From UBA1258 sp963643225 (lineage in GTDB: Bacteria; Bacillota; Clostridia; Lachnospirales; Lachnospiraceae), in assembly GCA_963643225.1 (NCBI GenBank), contig CAVIIX010000001.1, positions 62,001-126,000 on the forward strand: 64,000 nucleotides of DNA, written 5' to 3'. Below the pieces are notes generated by a model. It saw nothing but the letters and a program-made list of their open reading frames with translations, had not been told where the DNA came from and did no database searches. The stretch's first letter is position 1. Each line of letters opens with the position of its first letter. Of this stretch, positions 43,902 through 52,702 are shown piece after piece. The position numbers were made by a program, and so were the translations under genes.

Positions 43902-46241
43902 ATGAACAGCGAGAAAGCTATACTTGAAAAGCTTGAACAAATTGAAGAAAGACAGAAGCTTCGTTTGGAAGAAATCGAGAAAATGAAAAAGAACCTCGAG
44001 GCGAAGGCCGAGAAGACCAAAAACGAAACGAAACAGATGATAAATAAATCATCATGGATACAGACTGCAATTGTAACTGTACCCATAATGATTCTTTTGG
44101 TTGCCTTTAATCTTTTGATAAGAAAATATATGGGCGAAGAATATGATTTTGGAAAGGCTGTAAGGGAAACTCTTGGAGTATTACCTATATGGCCTGTATT
44201 AATTGCTCTTTTCTATTTTACTACACGTAAAACAAAACAGCGTTCCTTAAGATTATGTGATGCACTTGAAGAAGTGGCAAAGGGAAATCTTAATGTGGAA
44301 ATTTCCTTAAAGGATGCAGGTCCCTATAAAAAAACTTATTCGGATTTTAATAAAATGGTTGCTTCAATTAATTCGGTTAATACGGATTTACAGTCGGCAG
44401 TTGATATTGCCAATGAAGCAAATGAAGCAAAATCAGCTTTCCTTTCCAATATGAGTCATGAAATCAGAACACCTATAAATGCGGTTTTAGGTCTTGATGA
44501 AATGATTATAAGAGAATCAAGAGAAAGAGTAATAAGAGGCTATGCAAGCGACATTAAGAGTGCAGGAAGAACACTTTTAGCCTTAATAAACGATGTGCTT
44601 GATACTTCTAAAATTGAAGCTGGAAAGCTTGAAATTATTCCCGTTAAATACGATTTAAGCTCTGTTATAAATGATCTGTCCAATACGATAATGCAAAAAG
44701 CTACGGATAAAGGCCTTAAATTCGAAATTAAGGTGGACGAAAAAATGCCTCATCTTCTTAAGGGAGATGAAAACCGTATAAAACAGTGCATTTTAAACCT
44801 TTTATCTAACGGCGTTAAATATACCGACGAGGGTACGGTTACACTTGAATTAAGCTATGCAAGGCTTGCAGGGGATGAAATCCTTTTATCGGTTATGGTA
44901 TCAGATACAGGCAGAGGCATTAAGGAAGAGGATTTAGAAAAATTATGCGCACCATTTGTGCGAATCGAGGAAGAAAAGAATCGAAACATCGAGGGTACAG
45001 GTCTTGGCATGAATATTACCAAGAACCTTTTAAAGCTTATGGACTCAGAATTAAGAGTTGACTCAAAATACGGTGCAGGCTCTACCTTTAAATTTTCCGT
45101 AAAGCAGGAGGTTTTAGACTGGCAGGAAATCGGAAATATCGAGGAATCCTTTAAAAGACTTCGCGATTCCGAAGAAAAATACGAAGAGCTTTTCCAGGCG
45201 CCGGATGCAAAAATACTGGTAGTGGATGATTCCTCCGTTAACCTTATGATTGTGGAAGGCTTATTAAAGAAAACCTTAGTTAATTTAATACTTGTTGAAA
45301 GCGGTAAAGAAGCTGTTGAATTATGTAAAAAGAATAAATACGATTTACTTTTAATCGACCACATGATGCCGGGTATGGATGGTATTGAGGTTTTGCATCA
45401 CATTAAAGAGGATGAAGAATCTATTAATAAGGACTCTCCTTCAATAGCATTAACTGCCAATGCAGTTATGGGAGCTAAGGACTTTTATTTAAAGGAGGGC
45501 TTTACAGGATATCTTTCAAAGCCTATTGAACCTGAAAAACTTGAAGAAGCAATAAAGGAATATTTAAATCCTTCACTTGTTAAAACAGAAAATCTCATAC
45601 ATGAAAAAATTAAGGATTTAGAGGACGATGACCAAAAGGATACGCAAAATGACGTTCAAGATGAATTTCTTGATAAAATGGCAACCCTTACAAATGTATT
45701 TCCGAATACCGGTCTTGAATACTCGGGTTCTTTAGAGCTTTATAAAAAGGTGGTGTCTGAATTTGCGGATACCGGCTTTTCAAGAGCCGACACAATTGAA
45801 GGCTTCTTTGAAGCGGGAGATTTCAGAAATTATACAATTCAGGTACATGCCTTAAAAAGTGCTGCAAGAATTGTCGGTGCGACACCCTTATCTTTGCTTG
45901 CAGCAGCCTTAGAGGATGCGGGTAATGCAGAGGACAGCATAAGGATTCAGAATGCAACACCTGAACTTTTACGACAGTACAGACAGCTTGTTAGAGAGCT
46001 TGAAGCATTACTTGATGAAGGAAAGGACAAGGAAGAAATCGACGATGCTTCCATAAAGGATGCCTTCACTTCGATTAAAGAAATGGTAGACGGTTTTGAC
46101 TTTGATTCTGTTGACAGTGTAATGGATGAATTAAAGAAATACAAAATACCTGAAAAATATAAAGAAATTTATGGAAAATTAAAAACTTTAGTAGCAGAAG
46201 TTGCCAGAGATGATATATTATTATTGTTAGAGAAAATTTAA
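43902..46241 (+). CDS. Membrane hybrid histidine kinase (HisKA-HATPase-REC-HPt)
   Basis: 779 residues. N-terminal coiled coil (1-48), two membrane helices (about 52-73 and 92-107) with almost no external loop, HAMP-like and coiled segment (108-175), HisKA with H186 (FLSNMSHEIRTPINAVLGLDE), HATPase (NRIKQCILNLLSNGVKYT, DTGRGI, GTGLGMNI), receiver with D486 (LLIDHMMPGMDG) and C-terminal HPt with H649 (VHALKSAARIVGA). The minimal external part suggests sensing inside the membrane or cytoplasm. Forms an operon with the next gene, 17 bases downstream. Signal and target unknown. Confidence 0.93.
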   Translation: MNSEKAILEKLEQIEERQKLRLEEIEKMKKNLEAKAEKTKNETKQMINKSSWIQTAIVTVPIMILLVAFNLLIRKYMGEEYDFGKAVRETLGVLPIWPVLIALFYFTTRKTKQRSLRLCDALEEVAKGNLNVEISLKDAGPYKKTYSDFNKMVASINSVNTDLQSAVDIANEANEAKSAFLSNMSHEIRTPINAVLGLDEMIIRESRERVIRGYASDIKSAGRTLLALINDVLDTSKIEAGKLEIIPVKYDLSSVINDLSNTIMQKATDKGLKFEIKVDEKMPHLLKGDENRIKQCILNLLSNGVKYTDEGTVTLELSYARLAGDEILLSVMVSDTGRGIKEEDLEKLCAPFVRIEEEKNRNIEGTGLGMNITKNLLKLMDSELRVDSKYGAGSTFKFSVKQEVLDWQEIGNIEESFKRLRDSEEKYEELFQAPDAKILVVDDSSVNLMIVEGLLKKTLVNLILVESGKEAVELCKKNKYDLLLIDHMMPGMDGIEVLHHIKEDEESINKDSPSIALTANAVMGAKDFYLKEGFTGYLSKPIEPEKLEEAIKEYLNPSLVKTENLIHEKIKDLEDDDQKDTQNDVQDEFLDKMATLTNVFPNTGLEYSGSLELYKKVVSEFADTGFSRADTIEGFFEAGDFRNYTIQVHALKSAARIVGATPLSLLAAALEDAGNAEDSIRIQNATPELLRQYRQLVRELEALLDEGKDKEEIDDASIKDAFTSIKEMVDGFDFDSVDSVMDELKKYKIPEKYKEIYGKLKTLVAEVARDDILLLLEKI

Positions 46242-46258
46242 TCTACGAGGGAAGTGTA

Positions 46259-47026
46259 ATGGACAAAAGAGTATTATTTATTGGGGAAACATCATCATTT
46301 ATTATTAACGCCGTTAGAGACGGCTTAAAGGAAGCCGGGTTTGAATGTACCTTCTGTAAGCTTTCCATTAATGAAATCAATAAAATGGCGGATAAGCCCG
46401 AGCTTTTCTTTATCTATGCAGATGAACATGCCATTTCGGAAATCGAATGTTTAATTTATATTAAAGATCTGTGCATGGAAGAAGACCGGAAGATTTTTGT
46501 TGTAGGATATGCAGAAGAATTAAAGGTTATTACAGACATGATTCCCTCGGATTGCTTAGGCGGATGCTTTGAACGTCCCATTAACGTAAAGAAAATTTCC
46601 GAAACCTTAAAAAATACCGTAATGAGTGAAGAAACCGGTGAAAATAAAAAGCATATTCTTGTGGTTGACGATTCGGGCACAATGCTTAGGACAATTAAAG
46701 GCTGGCTTGAAGGAAAATACAGAGTTTCAATGGTTAACTCGGCTACTTCAGCGATATCTTTTTTAGCTATGAATACACCTGATTTAATTTTACTCGACTA
46801 TGAAATGCCTGTATGCTCAGGGCCCATGATGCTTGAAATGATACGAAACGAAGTAAAGACTGAAGCACTTCCTGTTATCTTCTTAACTTCAAAGGGTGAT
46901 AAGGAATCCGTTGCAAAGGTATTAAGCTTAAAGCCACAGGGGTATTTGCTTAAATCGATGCCCTCCAATCAGATTGTGGAAGCAATCGACAATTTCTTTG
47001 CACAACAGAAAGCAAAAGGATTATAG
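46259..47026 (+). CDS. Double-receiver response regulator without output domain
   Basis: 255 residues. Residues 1-120 look like a degenerate receiver (starts KRVLFIGETSSFIINAV, lacks the paired acidic residues). Residues 131-250 are an intact receiver: D137-D138, phospho-acceptor D180 (LILLDYEMP), T/S switch in IFLTSKG and the conserved K in YLLKSMP. No DNA-binding, GGDEF or other effector part. Likely partner of the hybrid kinase upstream, acting through protein contacts or as a phosphate sink. Confidence 0.88.
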   Translation: MDKRVLFIGETSSFIINAVRDGLKEAGFECTFCKLSINEINKMADKPELFFIYADEHAISEIECLIYIKDLCMEEDRKIFVVGYAEELKVITDMIPSDCLGGCFERPINVKKISETLKNTVMSEETGENKKHILVVDDSGTMLRTIKGWLEGKYRVSMVNSATSAISFLAMNTPDLILLDYEMPVCSGPMMLEMIRNEVKTEALPVIFLTSKGDKESVAKVLSLKPQGYLLKSMPSNQIVEAIDNFFAQQKAKGL

Positions 47027-47174
47027 GAATAAGGATTTTTGGTATGGAAAAATGCAGGTAAGCCTTGGTTTATGCAAATGATATTCGCAATCCACTTTGC
47101 TATGGCTTTACTAAAAGCGGCATTACGTGCCTTAATGGGTACCGCGCTTTTACCACGGCACCTCGTTTAAGAGC

Positions 47175-47204
47175 ACCCACTACCTAAAGGCAGTGGGTTT
47201 TCTT
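47175..47204 (+). terminator. Terminator after the kinase/regulator pair
   Basis: CCCACT-A-CC (47176-47184) pairs with GG-C-AGTGGG (47189-47197), followed by TTTTCTTT. The gap before it (47027-47174) has no gene; it contains GGCATTACGTGCC at 47119-47131, one base off the small hairpin of the palindromic element, perhaps a decayed copy. Confidence 0.82.
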
Positions 47205-47235
47205 TAGCTTTTATAAAAAATATTAGGAGAAGATA

Positions 47236-49509
47236 ATGAAGTTTAAAGGACTTTTAAGAGAAAACTTTTCTAATAAATGGGACGAGGCTTTCCCTATAGG
47301 TAACGGCACAATAGGAGGCCTAGTATTTGGTAACCCTTTACACGAGACGATTATTACAAATCACGAAGAGCTGTTTCTTCCTATGCCAGAAAATTCCGAT
47401 TCAAGACCTTATATGGGAAAGGATTATTTACAGGGCATGAGAGATTTGCTCCATCAGGGCAAATATAAAGAAGCCTATGAATATTATGCAAAGGGGCTTG
47501 AAGGTGACGGAGCGCCTTATGAAGTGATTGTTTGGACAAATCCTTATGAGGTAGGTCCGAAGCTTCATTTTGATATAGAAGACTATAAGGAAAGTGATGT
47601 TACGGAATTTACACAAAGGCTTAACTTTGAAACGGCAGAAGAGTGTACTTCCTTTAAATTAAAGGGTGAAGCCTTTGTAAGAAAGAGCTTTGTGTCCCGC
47701 TCAAGAGACGTGCTTGCTACGGAAATGCGCAAGGAAGGAAATCCCTTTTCGATGGAATTTTCTTTATCGCCGTTAAAGGAGAGTCACCACATTGAAAATG
47801 TTGAAACTTCAATTGAGGGTGAATACCTTGTGTGTGAAGGCATCCATTCAGAAGATGAATCGGGATATGTATCCGTAGCAAGATTAATTACAGACGGCGA
47901 ATACAGGGTAACAAAGGACAATACCTTTTTTGTTACAAAGGCTAATTATGTCCTGGTATTTTATACTCTTGCACCCTGGAAATTAAGAATGGAAGCTGCA
48001 AAGGTAAAGCTTGTAAGAATATTGCAGGATTTAACTCCAGAATATGATGCTTTACATAAAGAAAACGAAGCTATCCACGGAGATTTATTTAAAAGGGTAC
48101 GAATCGATTTTTCTTCTGACGAAAAAGAATATACCAACGCAGAATTAAGAAGCCTGTGTACAAAAGAAAAGCTTGATGCAAGGTTACTTGAAAGAATGTG
48201 CGATTTTGGAAGATATCTGTGTATTACAAGCTTTGGTAAGCTTCCTCCCAATTTACAGGGTATCTGGAACGGAAACGTAACTCCTCCCTGGAGCTCAGAT
48301 TACACTCTTGATGAAAACATCCAGATGATGATGTGGATGGTAATGCCAGGAGGCCTTAGCGGCTTTGAAAGAAATTATTTTGACTGGCTTGAAGGCTACG
48401 TTGAAGACTTTAGGAAGAATGCCATGAATTATTATGGCTGTAACGGTATTTTTGCGGCTGCAAGAGTTTCGACGGACGGCTATCACAGACATTTTTCTTC
48501 AGGCTGGCCCATGATTACCTGGACTGCAGGTGCAGGGTGGCTGGGAAGCGAATATGAAAGATATTATGAATATACGGAGGATGAAAATGTTTTGTTAAGA
48601 GCCGTTAAATACTGGAAGGAGGTTGTGCTTTTCTATGAAGACTTCTGTACTCTTGATAAAAACGGCAAATGGGAATTTGCCCCTTCCTATTCTCCTGAAA
48701 ATACGCCTTTAGGCAATGATTCACCTGTTGCAATAAATGCAACAATGGATGTGGCAGTTGCAAAGGAAGTGTATTTAAATTTAATAAATGCATGTAAGAC
48801 ACTTGATATAGAAAAAGAAAATATCGAAAAATGGGAAAAGGAATATAAACTTTTGCCGGATTACACAGTTAATGAGGATGGGGCTGTAAAAGAATGGATT
48901 CCAATGGATTTAGCCGATGACTATCATCACCGCCATTCATCACACATGTATATGGTATTTCCGGGAGATGAAGCCAAAAAAGCCGGAGCAGAGGATTTAT
49001 TTAATGCCTGCCATGTAGCCTGCGAAAAGAGACTTTTAGACGGTGTGGATGCAATTTCAGGCTGGGGTCTTGCTCATTTAGCCAATATTTCTGCCCGTTT
49101 ACGCGATTCGCGCCTTTGGTATCTTGCCATGAACAGACTCATTCAGGTATTTACTCTTGACAATCTGTTTACAGGACATAACGAACATTCACTTTTCCAA
49201 ATGGATGCAAATTTAGGTCTTACAAATGCGGTTTATGAAATGATTGCATATTCAGATATGGAAAGGGTTGAATTTTTCCCCGTGTGGCAGGATGACTTTG
49301 AAATTAAGGTTTCAGGCTTAAGATTAAAGGGTGTCACTAAAATTTTAAGGCTTGAAAAGGGCAAGGACTATTTTGAAGTAACAATTGATTCAAGCGGCAA
49401 ACAGGATATGCGTCTTATTTTACCAAAAGGATTTTCTTTGGAAGACGGCGACACTGAATTGGTTTTACATCCTTCTGAATCAAAAACCTTTAAAGCATTT
49501 AAACGATAA
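47236..49509 (+). CDS. Glycoside hydrolase family 95-type glycosidase, cytoplasmic
   Basis: 757 residues, full length, no signal peptide, so it acts on imported sugars. Family features: WDEAFPIGNGTIGGLVFG at the N-terminus, GKLPPNLQGIWNGNVTPPWSSDYT, PSYSPENTP, HRHSSHMYMVFPGDE and MDANLGLTNAVYEMI. The acid glutamate equivalent is E488 (SPEN) and the conserved aspartate D657 (MDAN). The usual N-I-N of the catalytic loop is D359-E360-N361 here. GH95 contains alpha-L-fucosidases and alpha-L-galactosidases; this change makes the substrate uncertain. Single-gene unit beside rhaBAD. GGAGAAG ribosome site. Confidence 0.85.
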   Translation: MKFKGLLRENFSNKWDEAFPIGNGTIGGLVFGNPLHETIITNHEELFLPMPENSDSRPYMGKDYLQGMRDLLHQGKYKEAYEYYAKGLEGDGAPYEVIVWTNPYEVGPKLHFDIEDYKESDVTEFTQRLNFETAEECTSFKLKGEAFVRKSFVSRSRDVLATEMRKEGNPFSMEFSLSPLKESHHIENVETSIEGEYLVCEGIHSEDESGYVSVARLITDGEYRVTKDNTFFVTKANYVLVFYTLAPWKLRMEAAKVKLVRILQDLTPEYDALHKENEAIHGDLFKRVRIDFSSDEKEYTNAELRSLCTKEKLDARLLERMCDFGRYLCITSFGKLPPNLQGIWNGNVTPPWSSDYTLDENIQMMMWMVMPGGLSGFERNYFDWLEGYVEDFRKNAMNYYGCNGIFAAARVSTDGYHRHFSSGWPMITWTAGAGWLGSEYERYYEYTEDENVLLRAVKYWKEVVLFYEDFCTLDKNGKWEFAPSYSPENTPLGNDSPVAINATMDVAVAKEVYLNLINACKTLDIEKENIEKWEKEYKLLPDYTVNEDGAVKEWIPMDLADDYHHRHSSHMYMVFPGDEAKKAGAEDLFNACHVACEKRLLDGVDAISGWGLAHLANISARLRDSRLWYLAMNRLIQVFTLDNLFTGHNEHSLFQMDANLGLTNAVYEMIAYSDMERVEFFPVWQDDFEIKVSGLRLKGVTKILRLEKGKDYFEVTIDSSGKQDMRLILPKGFSLEDGDTELVLHPSESKTFKAFKR

Positions 49510-49526
49510 AAAATAATAAAAGTATT

Positions 49527-49554
49527 TTGAAAAATGCTCTGTCTATGGTAGAAT
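49527..49554 (+). promoter_or_regulatory. Probable promoter of the deacetylase gene
   Basis: TTGAAA at 49527-49532, 16-base spacer, TAGAAT at 49549-49554. The -10 box lies in the centre of a long dyad (next entry). Confidence 0.5.
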
Positions 49555-49567
49555 AATAGGCAGGGCA
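49535..49567 (+). other. 12-bp dyad overlapping the deacetylase promoter (operator or terminator)
   Basis: TGCTCTGTCTAT (49535-49546) pairs over all 12 positions (two G-U) with ATAGGCAGGGCA (49556-49567), loop of 9 bases. Downstream bases TCATTTTT could make it the terminator of the GH95 gene; its symmetry around the -10 box could equally make it a repressor site. Confidence 0.6.
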
Positions 49568-49591
49568 TCATTTTTAAAAGGGAGGGTATTA

Positions 49592-50593
49592 ATGAGTGAA
49601 AAGAAACCCTCCGGTAGTAGGATTGATCGTAAAAAGAGAGTTAAAATTTTAAAGAAAATAATAGTTTTTGGGACATTGACTTTGATTTTTATTCCCCTTA
49701 CGTTTGCCATTTATTTTGCCTGTCAGGCAAGTACCCTTAAAAGGCAGCTTAAAAATGTCAATGAAGAATTAAACTATTATCTTGAGCTTCAGAGTGAATC
49801 GGCTTTTCTTGAAAGCCTTGAAGAGGCACAAAGCAGTGACGTTGAAACAGGTACTGACCGGGAAGTGCCGGAAATGGCGGCATTTACAAAGGAAAAGCAG
49901 GTTTTGACCGGTGAGGAAATAGACGCACTTTCACTTTCTGATGAAGAGCTTTACGATGGGTATCGTAAAATTTATTTAACCTTCGATGACGGTCCAAGTC
50001 CTTTAACGGATGATATTCTTGATATTTTAAAGGAATATGATGTTAAAGCCACGTTTTTTGTGGTGAGACGGGATGGAAGAAATTACGAAAAGCTTTATCG
50101 GCGCATTGTGGACGAGGGGCATTCAATAGGTCTTCATTCCTGCACTCATATATATAAAAATCTTTATGCAGGGCTTGATGCCTTTATGGAAGACACTTGC
50201 GAATTAAGAGAATTTATCTATATGGTGACAGGTGTGGAAGCAGACATCTACAGGTTCCCCGGAGGCTCCACCAATAGGGTAAGTCCTATCGACATGAACA
50301 TATTTGCCAATGCCCTTACAAAAGAAGGCATCATTTATTTTGACTGGAACGTATCTGCCCAGGATGCAATAGGAGTTCCTGCTACAAAAGACCAGATTGT
50401 AAAAAACGTTACGTCAAAATTAAAAAATCTTGATGAGGCGATAATTCTTTTTCATGATCTTGATTCAAAGGGTACTACCGTTGAGGCACTTCCGGAAATA
50501 CTTGACTATATTTCAAAGCTTGAAAACACGGTAGTTTTACCTATTACAAGCGATACTAATCCGATACAGTATTTATCGGTTAAGAATAATTAA
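49592..50593 (+). CDS. Membrane-anchored polysaccharide deacetylase (NodB domain)
   Basis: 333 residues. N-terminal membrane helix (about 21-43), coiled/acidic stalk (45-105), NodB domain from about 125: D132-D133 in YLTFDDGPSP, metal histidines H182 and H186 (GLHSCTH), YRFPGGSTN, DWNVSAQD and ILFHD. All catalytic residues are present. Expected to deacetylate peptidoglycan or another wall polymer on the outer face. GGGAGGG ribosome site. Followed by a bactofilin gene. Confidence 0.92.
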   Translation: MSEKKPSGSRIDRKKRVKILKKIIVFGTLTLIFIPLTFAIYFACQASTLKRQLKNVNEELNYYLELQSESAFLESLEEAQSSDVETGTDREVPEMAAFTKEKQVLTGEEIDALSLSDEELYDGYRKIYLTFDDGPSPLTDDILDILKEYDVKATFFVVRRDGRNYEKLYRRIVDEGHSIGLHSCTHIYKNLYAGLDAFMEDTCELREFIYMVTGVEADIYRFPGGSTNRVSPIDMNIFANALTKEGIIYFDWNVSAQDAIGVPATKDQIVKNVTSKLKNLDEAIILFHDLDSKGTTVEALPEILDYISKLENTVVLPITSDTNPIQYLSVKNN

Positions 50594-50630
50594 AAAAATA
50601 AATTAATTTAACAAACGGAGGCAAGAGGAA

Positions 50631-51308
50631 ATGGGTTTTTTTTCAGATTTAAAGGAAGATCTTAACCAGGCAGTGACAGAGCTTACTCCAGGTGAAGAGA
50701 CAGAGGCTGCTGAAACTGCAGCAGAAGAGGAAGTTAAGGATAATTCCTTAAACCTTGACAAGCTTCTTGATAATATTGAAGAAACCTCTAAGGAAGAGGA
50801 AGTTAAGGAAGAAGTTATTGAAGAAAAGAAGTCAGGCAGGGCTTCAGATGAGACAGCGATTATTACCGCAGGCATGAACGTTGTGGGGGACATTGATTCA
50901 ACAGGCTCAATGGAACTTTACGGTACTGTTAAGGGTAATCTTAAATTAAACGGCAAGCTTAATGTTTTAGGCTCTATTGAAGGAGATTCAAAGGCTTCTG
51001 AAATTTATGCAGAAAATGCAAGAATTATCGGTGAAGTAAACGCAGCTGGCTCAATCAAGATAGGTCAGAGCACTGTTATTATCGGCAACCTTTATGCTAC
51101 AAGCGCAGTTATAGCAGGCGCTATAAAGGGGGACATCGATGTAAAGGGTCCCGTTGTGCTCGATACTTCAGCTATCGTCATGGGTAACATTAAGTCTAAG
51201 TCAGTACAGATTAACAATGGTGCCGTTATTGAAGGTATCTGTTCACAGTGCTATGCTGATGTCAGCCCTACATCCTTCTTTGATGAATTTAAAAAGGCTA
51301 AGAAGTAA
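50631..51308 (+). CDS. Bactofilin
   Basis: 225 residues. Acidic N-terminal extension (1-80), then the bactofilin beta-helix (about 85-195): AIITAGMNVVGDIDSTGSMELYG, KLNVLGSIEGDSKASEIYAENARIIGEVNAAGSIKIG, VKGPVVLDTSAIVMGNIKSKSVQI. Bactofilins polymerise at the membrane and guide wall enzymes; the neighbouring wall-type deacetylase supports that job here. GGAGGCAAGAGG upstream of the ATG. Lies directly before pyrH. Confidence 0.9.
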   Translation: MGFFSDLKEDLNQAVTELTPGEETEAAETAAEEEVKDNSLNLDKLLDNIEETSKEEEVKEEVIEEKKSGRASDETAIITAGMNVVGDIDSTGSMELYGTVKGNLKLNGKLNVLGSIEGDSKASEIYAENARIIGEVNAAGSIKIGQSTVIIGNLYATSAVIAGAIKGDIDVKGPVVLDTSAIVMGNIKSKSVQINNGAVIEGICSQCYADVSPTSFFDEFKKAKK

Positions 51309-51326
51309 TTAAGAAAGAAGAAAAAT

Positions 51327-52016
51327 ATGCGTATAATTTTAAAATTAAGCGGTGAAGCTTTAGCCGGTGACAAGAAAATGGGCTTTGACGAAGAAACGGT
51401 CAGAGGCGTTGCGTTACAGGTTAAGGAAATTCTTAAAGGGAACGAGGTTGCCATTGTAATAGGCGGCGGTAATTTCTGGAGAGGTCGTACAAGCGAAAAT
51501 ATTGACAGGGTAAAGGCAGACCAGATTGGAATGCTGGCAACGGTTATGAATTGCTTATATGTTTCTGAAATATTCAGAAGCACAGGCATGGATACCGAAA
51601 TTTTCACTCCCTTTATCTGTTCCACCTTTACAAAGCAGTTTTCAAAGGACGAAGCCCTGAAGGCATTAAAAGCAGGAAAGGTAGTATTTTTCGCAGGTGG
51701 CACTGGTCACCCTTATTTTTCAACAGATATGGGTATCGTACTTAAGGCAGTTGAAATTGAAGCGGATTCGGTTTTACTTGCTAAATCAATTGACGGCGTA
51801 TATGATGATGACCCTAAATTAAATCCCAATGCTAAAAAATTTGATGAAATCACATTGGAAGAGGTTGTTAAGCGTAATCTTAAGGTCGTAGATACCACAG
51901 CAAGTGCATTGGCTCTTGAAAACAAGGTGCCTTTCCTTGTATTTGATTTAAATGAAGAAAACAGTATTGTAAAGGCTTTGTCGGGTGAATTCAACGGCAC
52001 AAAGGTCTTAGCATAG
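51327..52016 (+). CDS. pyrH: UMP kinase
   Basis: 229 residues. Amino-acid-kinase fold: ILKLSGEALAG, VIGGGNFWRG, MLATVMNCLYV, GGTGHPYFSTD, KSIDGVYDDDPK. Converts UMP to UDP. Weak ribosome site (AAGAAAGAAG). Paired with frr as in most bacteria. Confidence 0.98.
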   Translation: MRIILKLSGEALAGDKKMGFDEETVRGVALQVKEILKGNEVAIVIGGGNFWRGRTSENIDRVKADQIGMLATVMNCLYVSEIFRSTGMDTEIFTPFICSTFTKQFSKDEALKALKAGKVVFFAGGTGHPYFSTDMGIVLKAVEIEADSVLLAKSIDGVYDDDPKLNPNAKKFDEITLEEVVKRNLKVVDTTASALALENKVPFLVFDLNEENSIVKALSGEFNGTKVLA

Positions 52017-52029
52017 AAAGAGGTATTTT

Positions 52030-52581
52030 ATGGACGCAAGAGTATTACCCTATCAGGACAAAATGCAGAAAGCATATGATTTTATGGAATCGGAATTTGC
52101 TACTATCAGAGCAGGCCGTGCAAATCCCCACGTGCTTGACAAGATAAGAGTAAATTATTACGGAACACCTACCCCTATCCAGCAGGTAGGTAATGTAACA
52201 GTTCCCGAGCCTCGTATTATACAGATTGCTCCCTGGGAGAAATCCCTGATAAAAGATATTGAAAAGGCTATTATGGCATCCGACGTAGGCATTACACCTT
52301 CCAATGACGGTGCTGTTATTCGCCTTGTATTTCCTGAATTAACAGAGGAACGTCGTAAGGATCTGGTTAAGGAAGTTAAGAAGAAGGGTGAGGACTGCAA
52401 GGTTGCCATCAGAAATGTGCGCCGTGACGGTAACGATGCCTTTAAAAAGCTTTCAAAAACCGAAATTTCCGAAGACGAAATTAAGAAGCTTGAAGAGGAA
52501 CTTCAGAAGGCTACTGATAAGATGATTAAGGATGTTGATACAGCTGTTGAAGAAAAGAGCGCTGACATCTTAAAAGTATAA
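52030..52581 (+). CDS. frr: Ribosome recycling factor
   Basis: 183 residues, normal length; signatures ATIRAGRANPHVLDKIRVNYYGTPTPIQQV, ISDVGITPSNDGAVIRLVFPELTEERRKDLVK-type core (here MASDVGITPSNDG) and the long helices at the C-terminus. AGAGG before the ATG. Confidence 0.99.
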   Translation: MDARVLPYQDKMQKAYDFMESEFATIRAGRANPHVLDKIRVNYYGTPTPIQQVGNVTVPEPRIIQIAPWEKSLIKDIEKAIMASDVGITPSNDGAVIRLVFPELTEERRKDLVKEVKKKGEDCKVAIRNVRRDGNDAFKKLSKTEISEDEIKKLEEELQKATDKMIKDVDTAVEEKSADILKV

Positions 52582-52593
52582 GAATGTAAGGCC

Positions 52594-52629
52594 GGCAGGA
52601 GAGTACTTTTACTCCTGCCTGTTTTCTTT
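52594..52629 (+). terminator. Terminator after frr
   Basis: GGCAGGAG (52594-52601) pairs with CTCCTGCC (52612-52619), followed by TGTTTTCTTT. Confidence 0.9.
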
Positions 52630-52664
52630 ACCATATAGGAAATTGCGTTGCAATTCCATATATG
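52630..52664 (+). repeat. Palindromic intergenic element, copy 4
   Basis: ACCATATAGGAAATTGC (52630-52646) faces GCAATTCCATATATG (52650-52664). The small GGCACTACGTGCC hairpin of copies 1-3 is missing. As with copies 1 and 2 it begins right after a terminator T tract. Confidence 0.85.
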
Positions 52665-52702
52665 TTTACCGTGGTTTAATAAAATTTTATGGAGTTTTAA
52701 TT

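Noticed and set aside
44855..45364. 169-codon minus-strand frame inside the hybrid kinase gene
   Set aside because: Ser-rich shadow product, no ribosome site; opposite strand carries intact HATPase and receiver motifs.
34031..51308. Prophage or integrative element between tsf and pyrH
   Set aside because: No integrase, transposase, phage or conjugation gene, no flanking direct repeats or tRNA at the borders; genes are ordinary metabolic and signalling functions.
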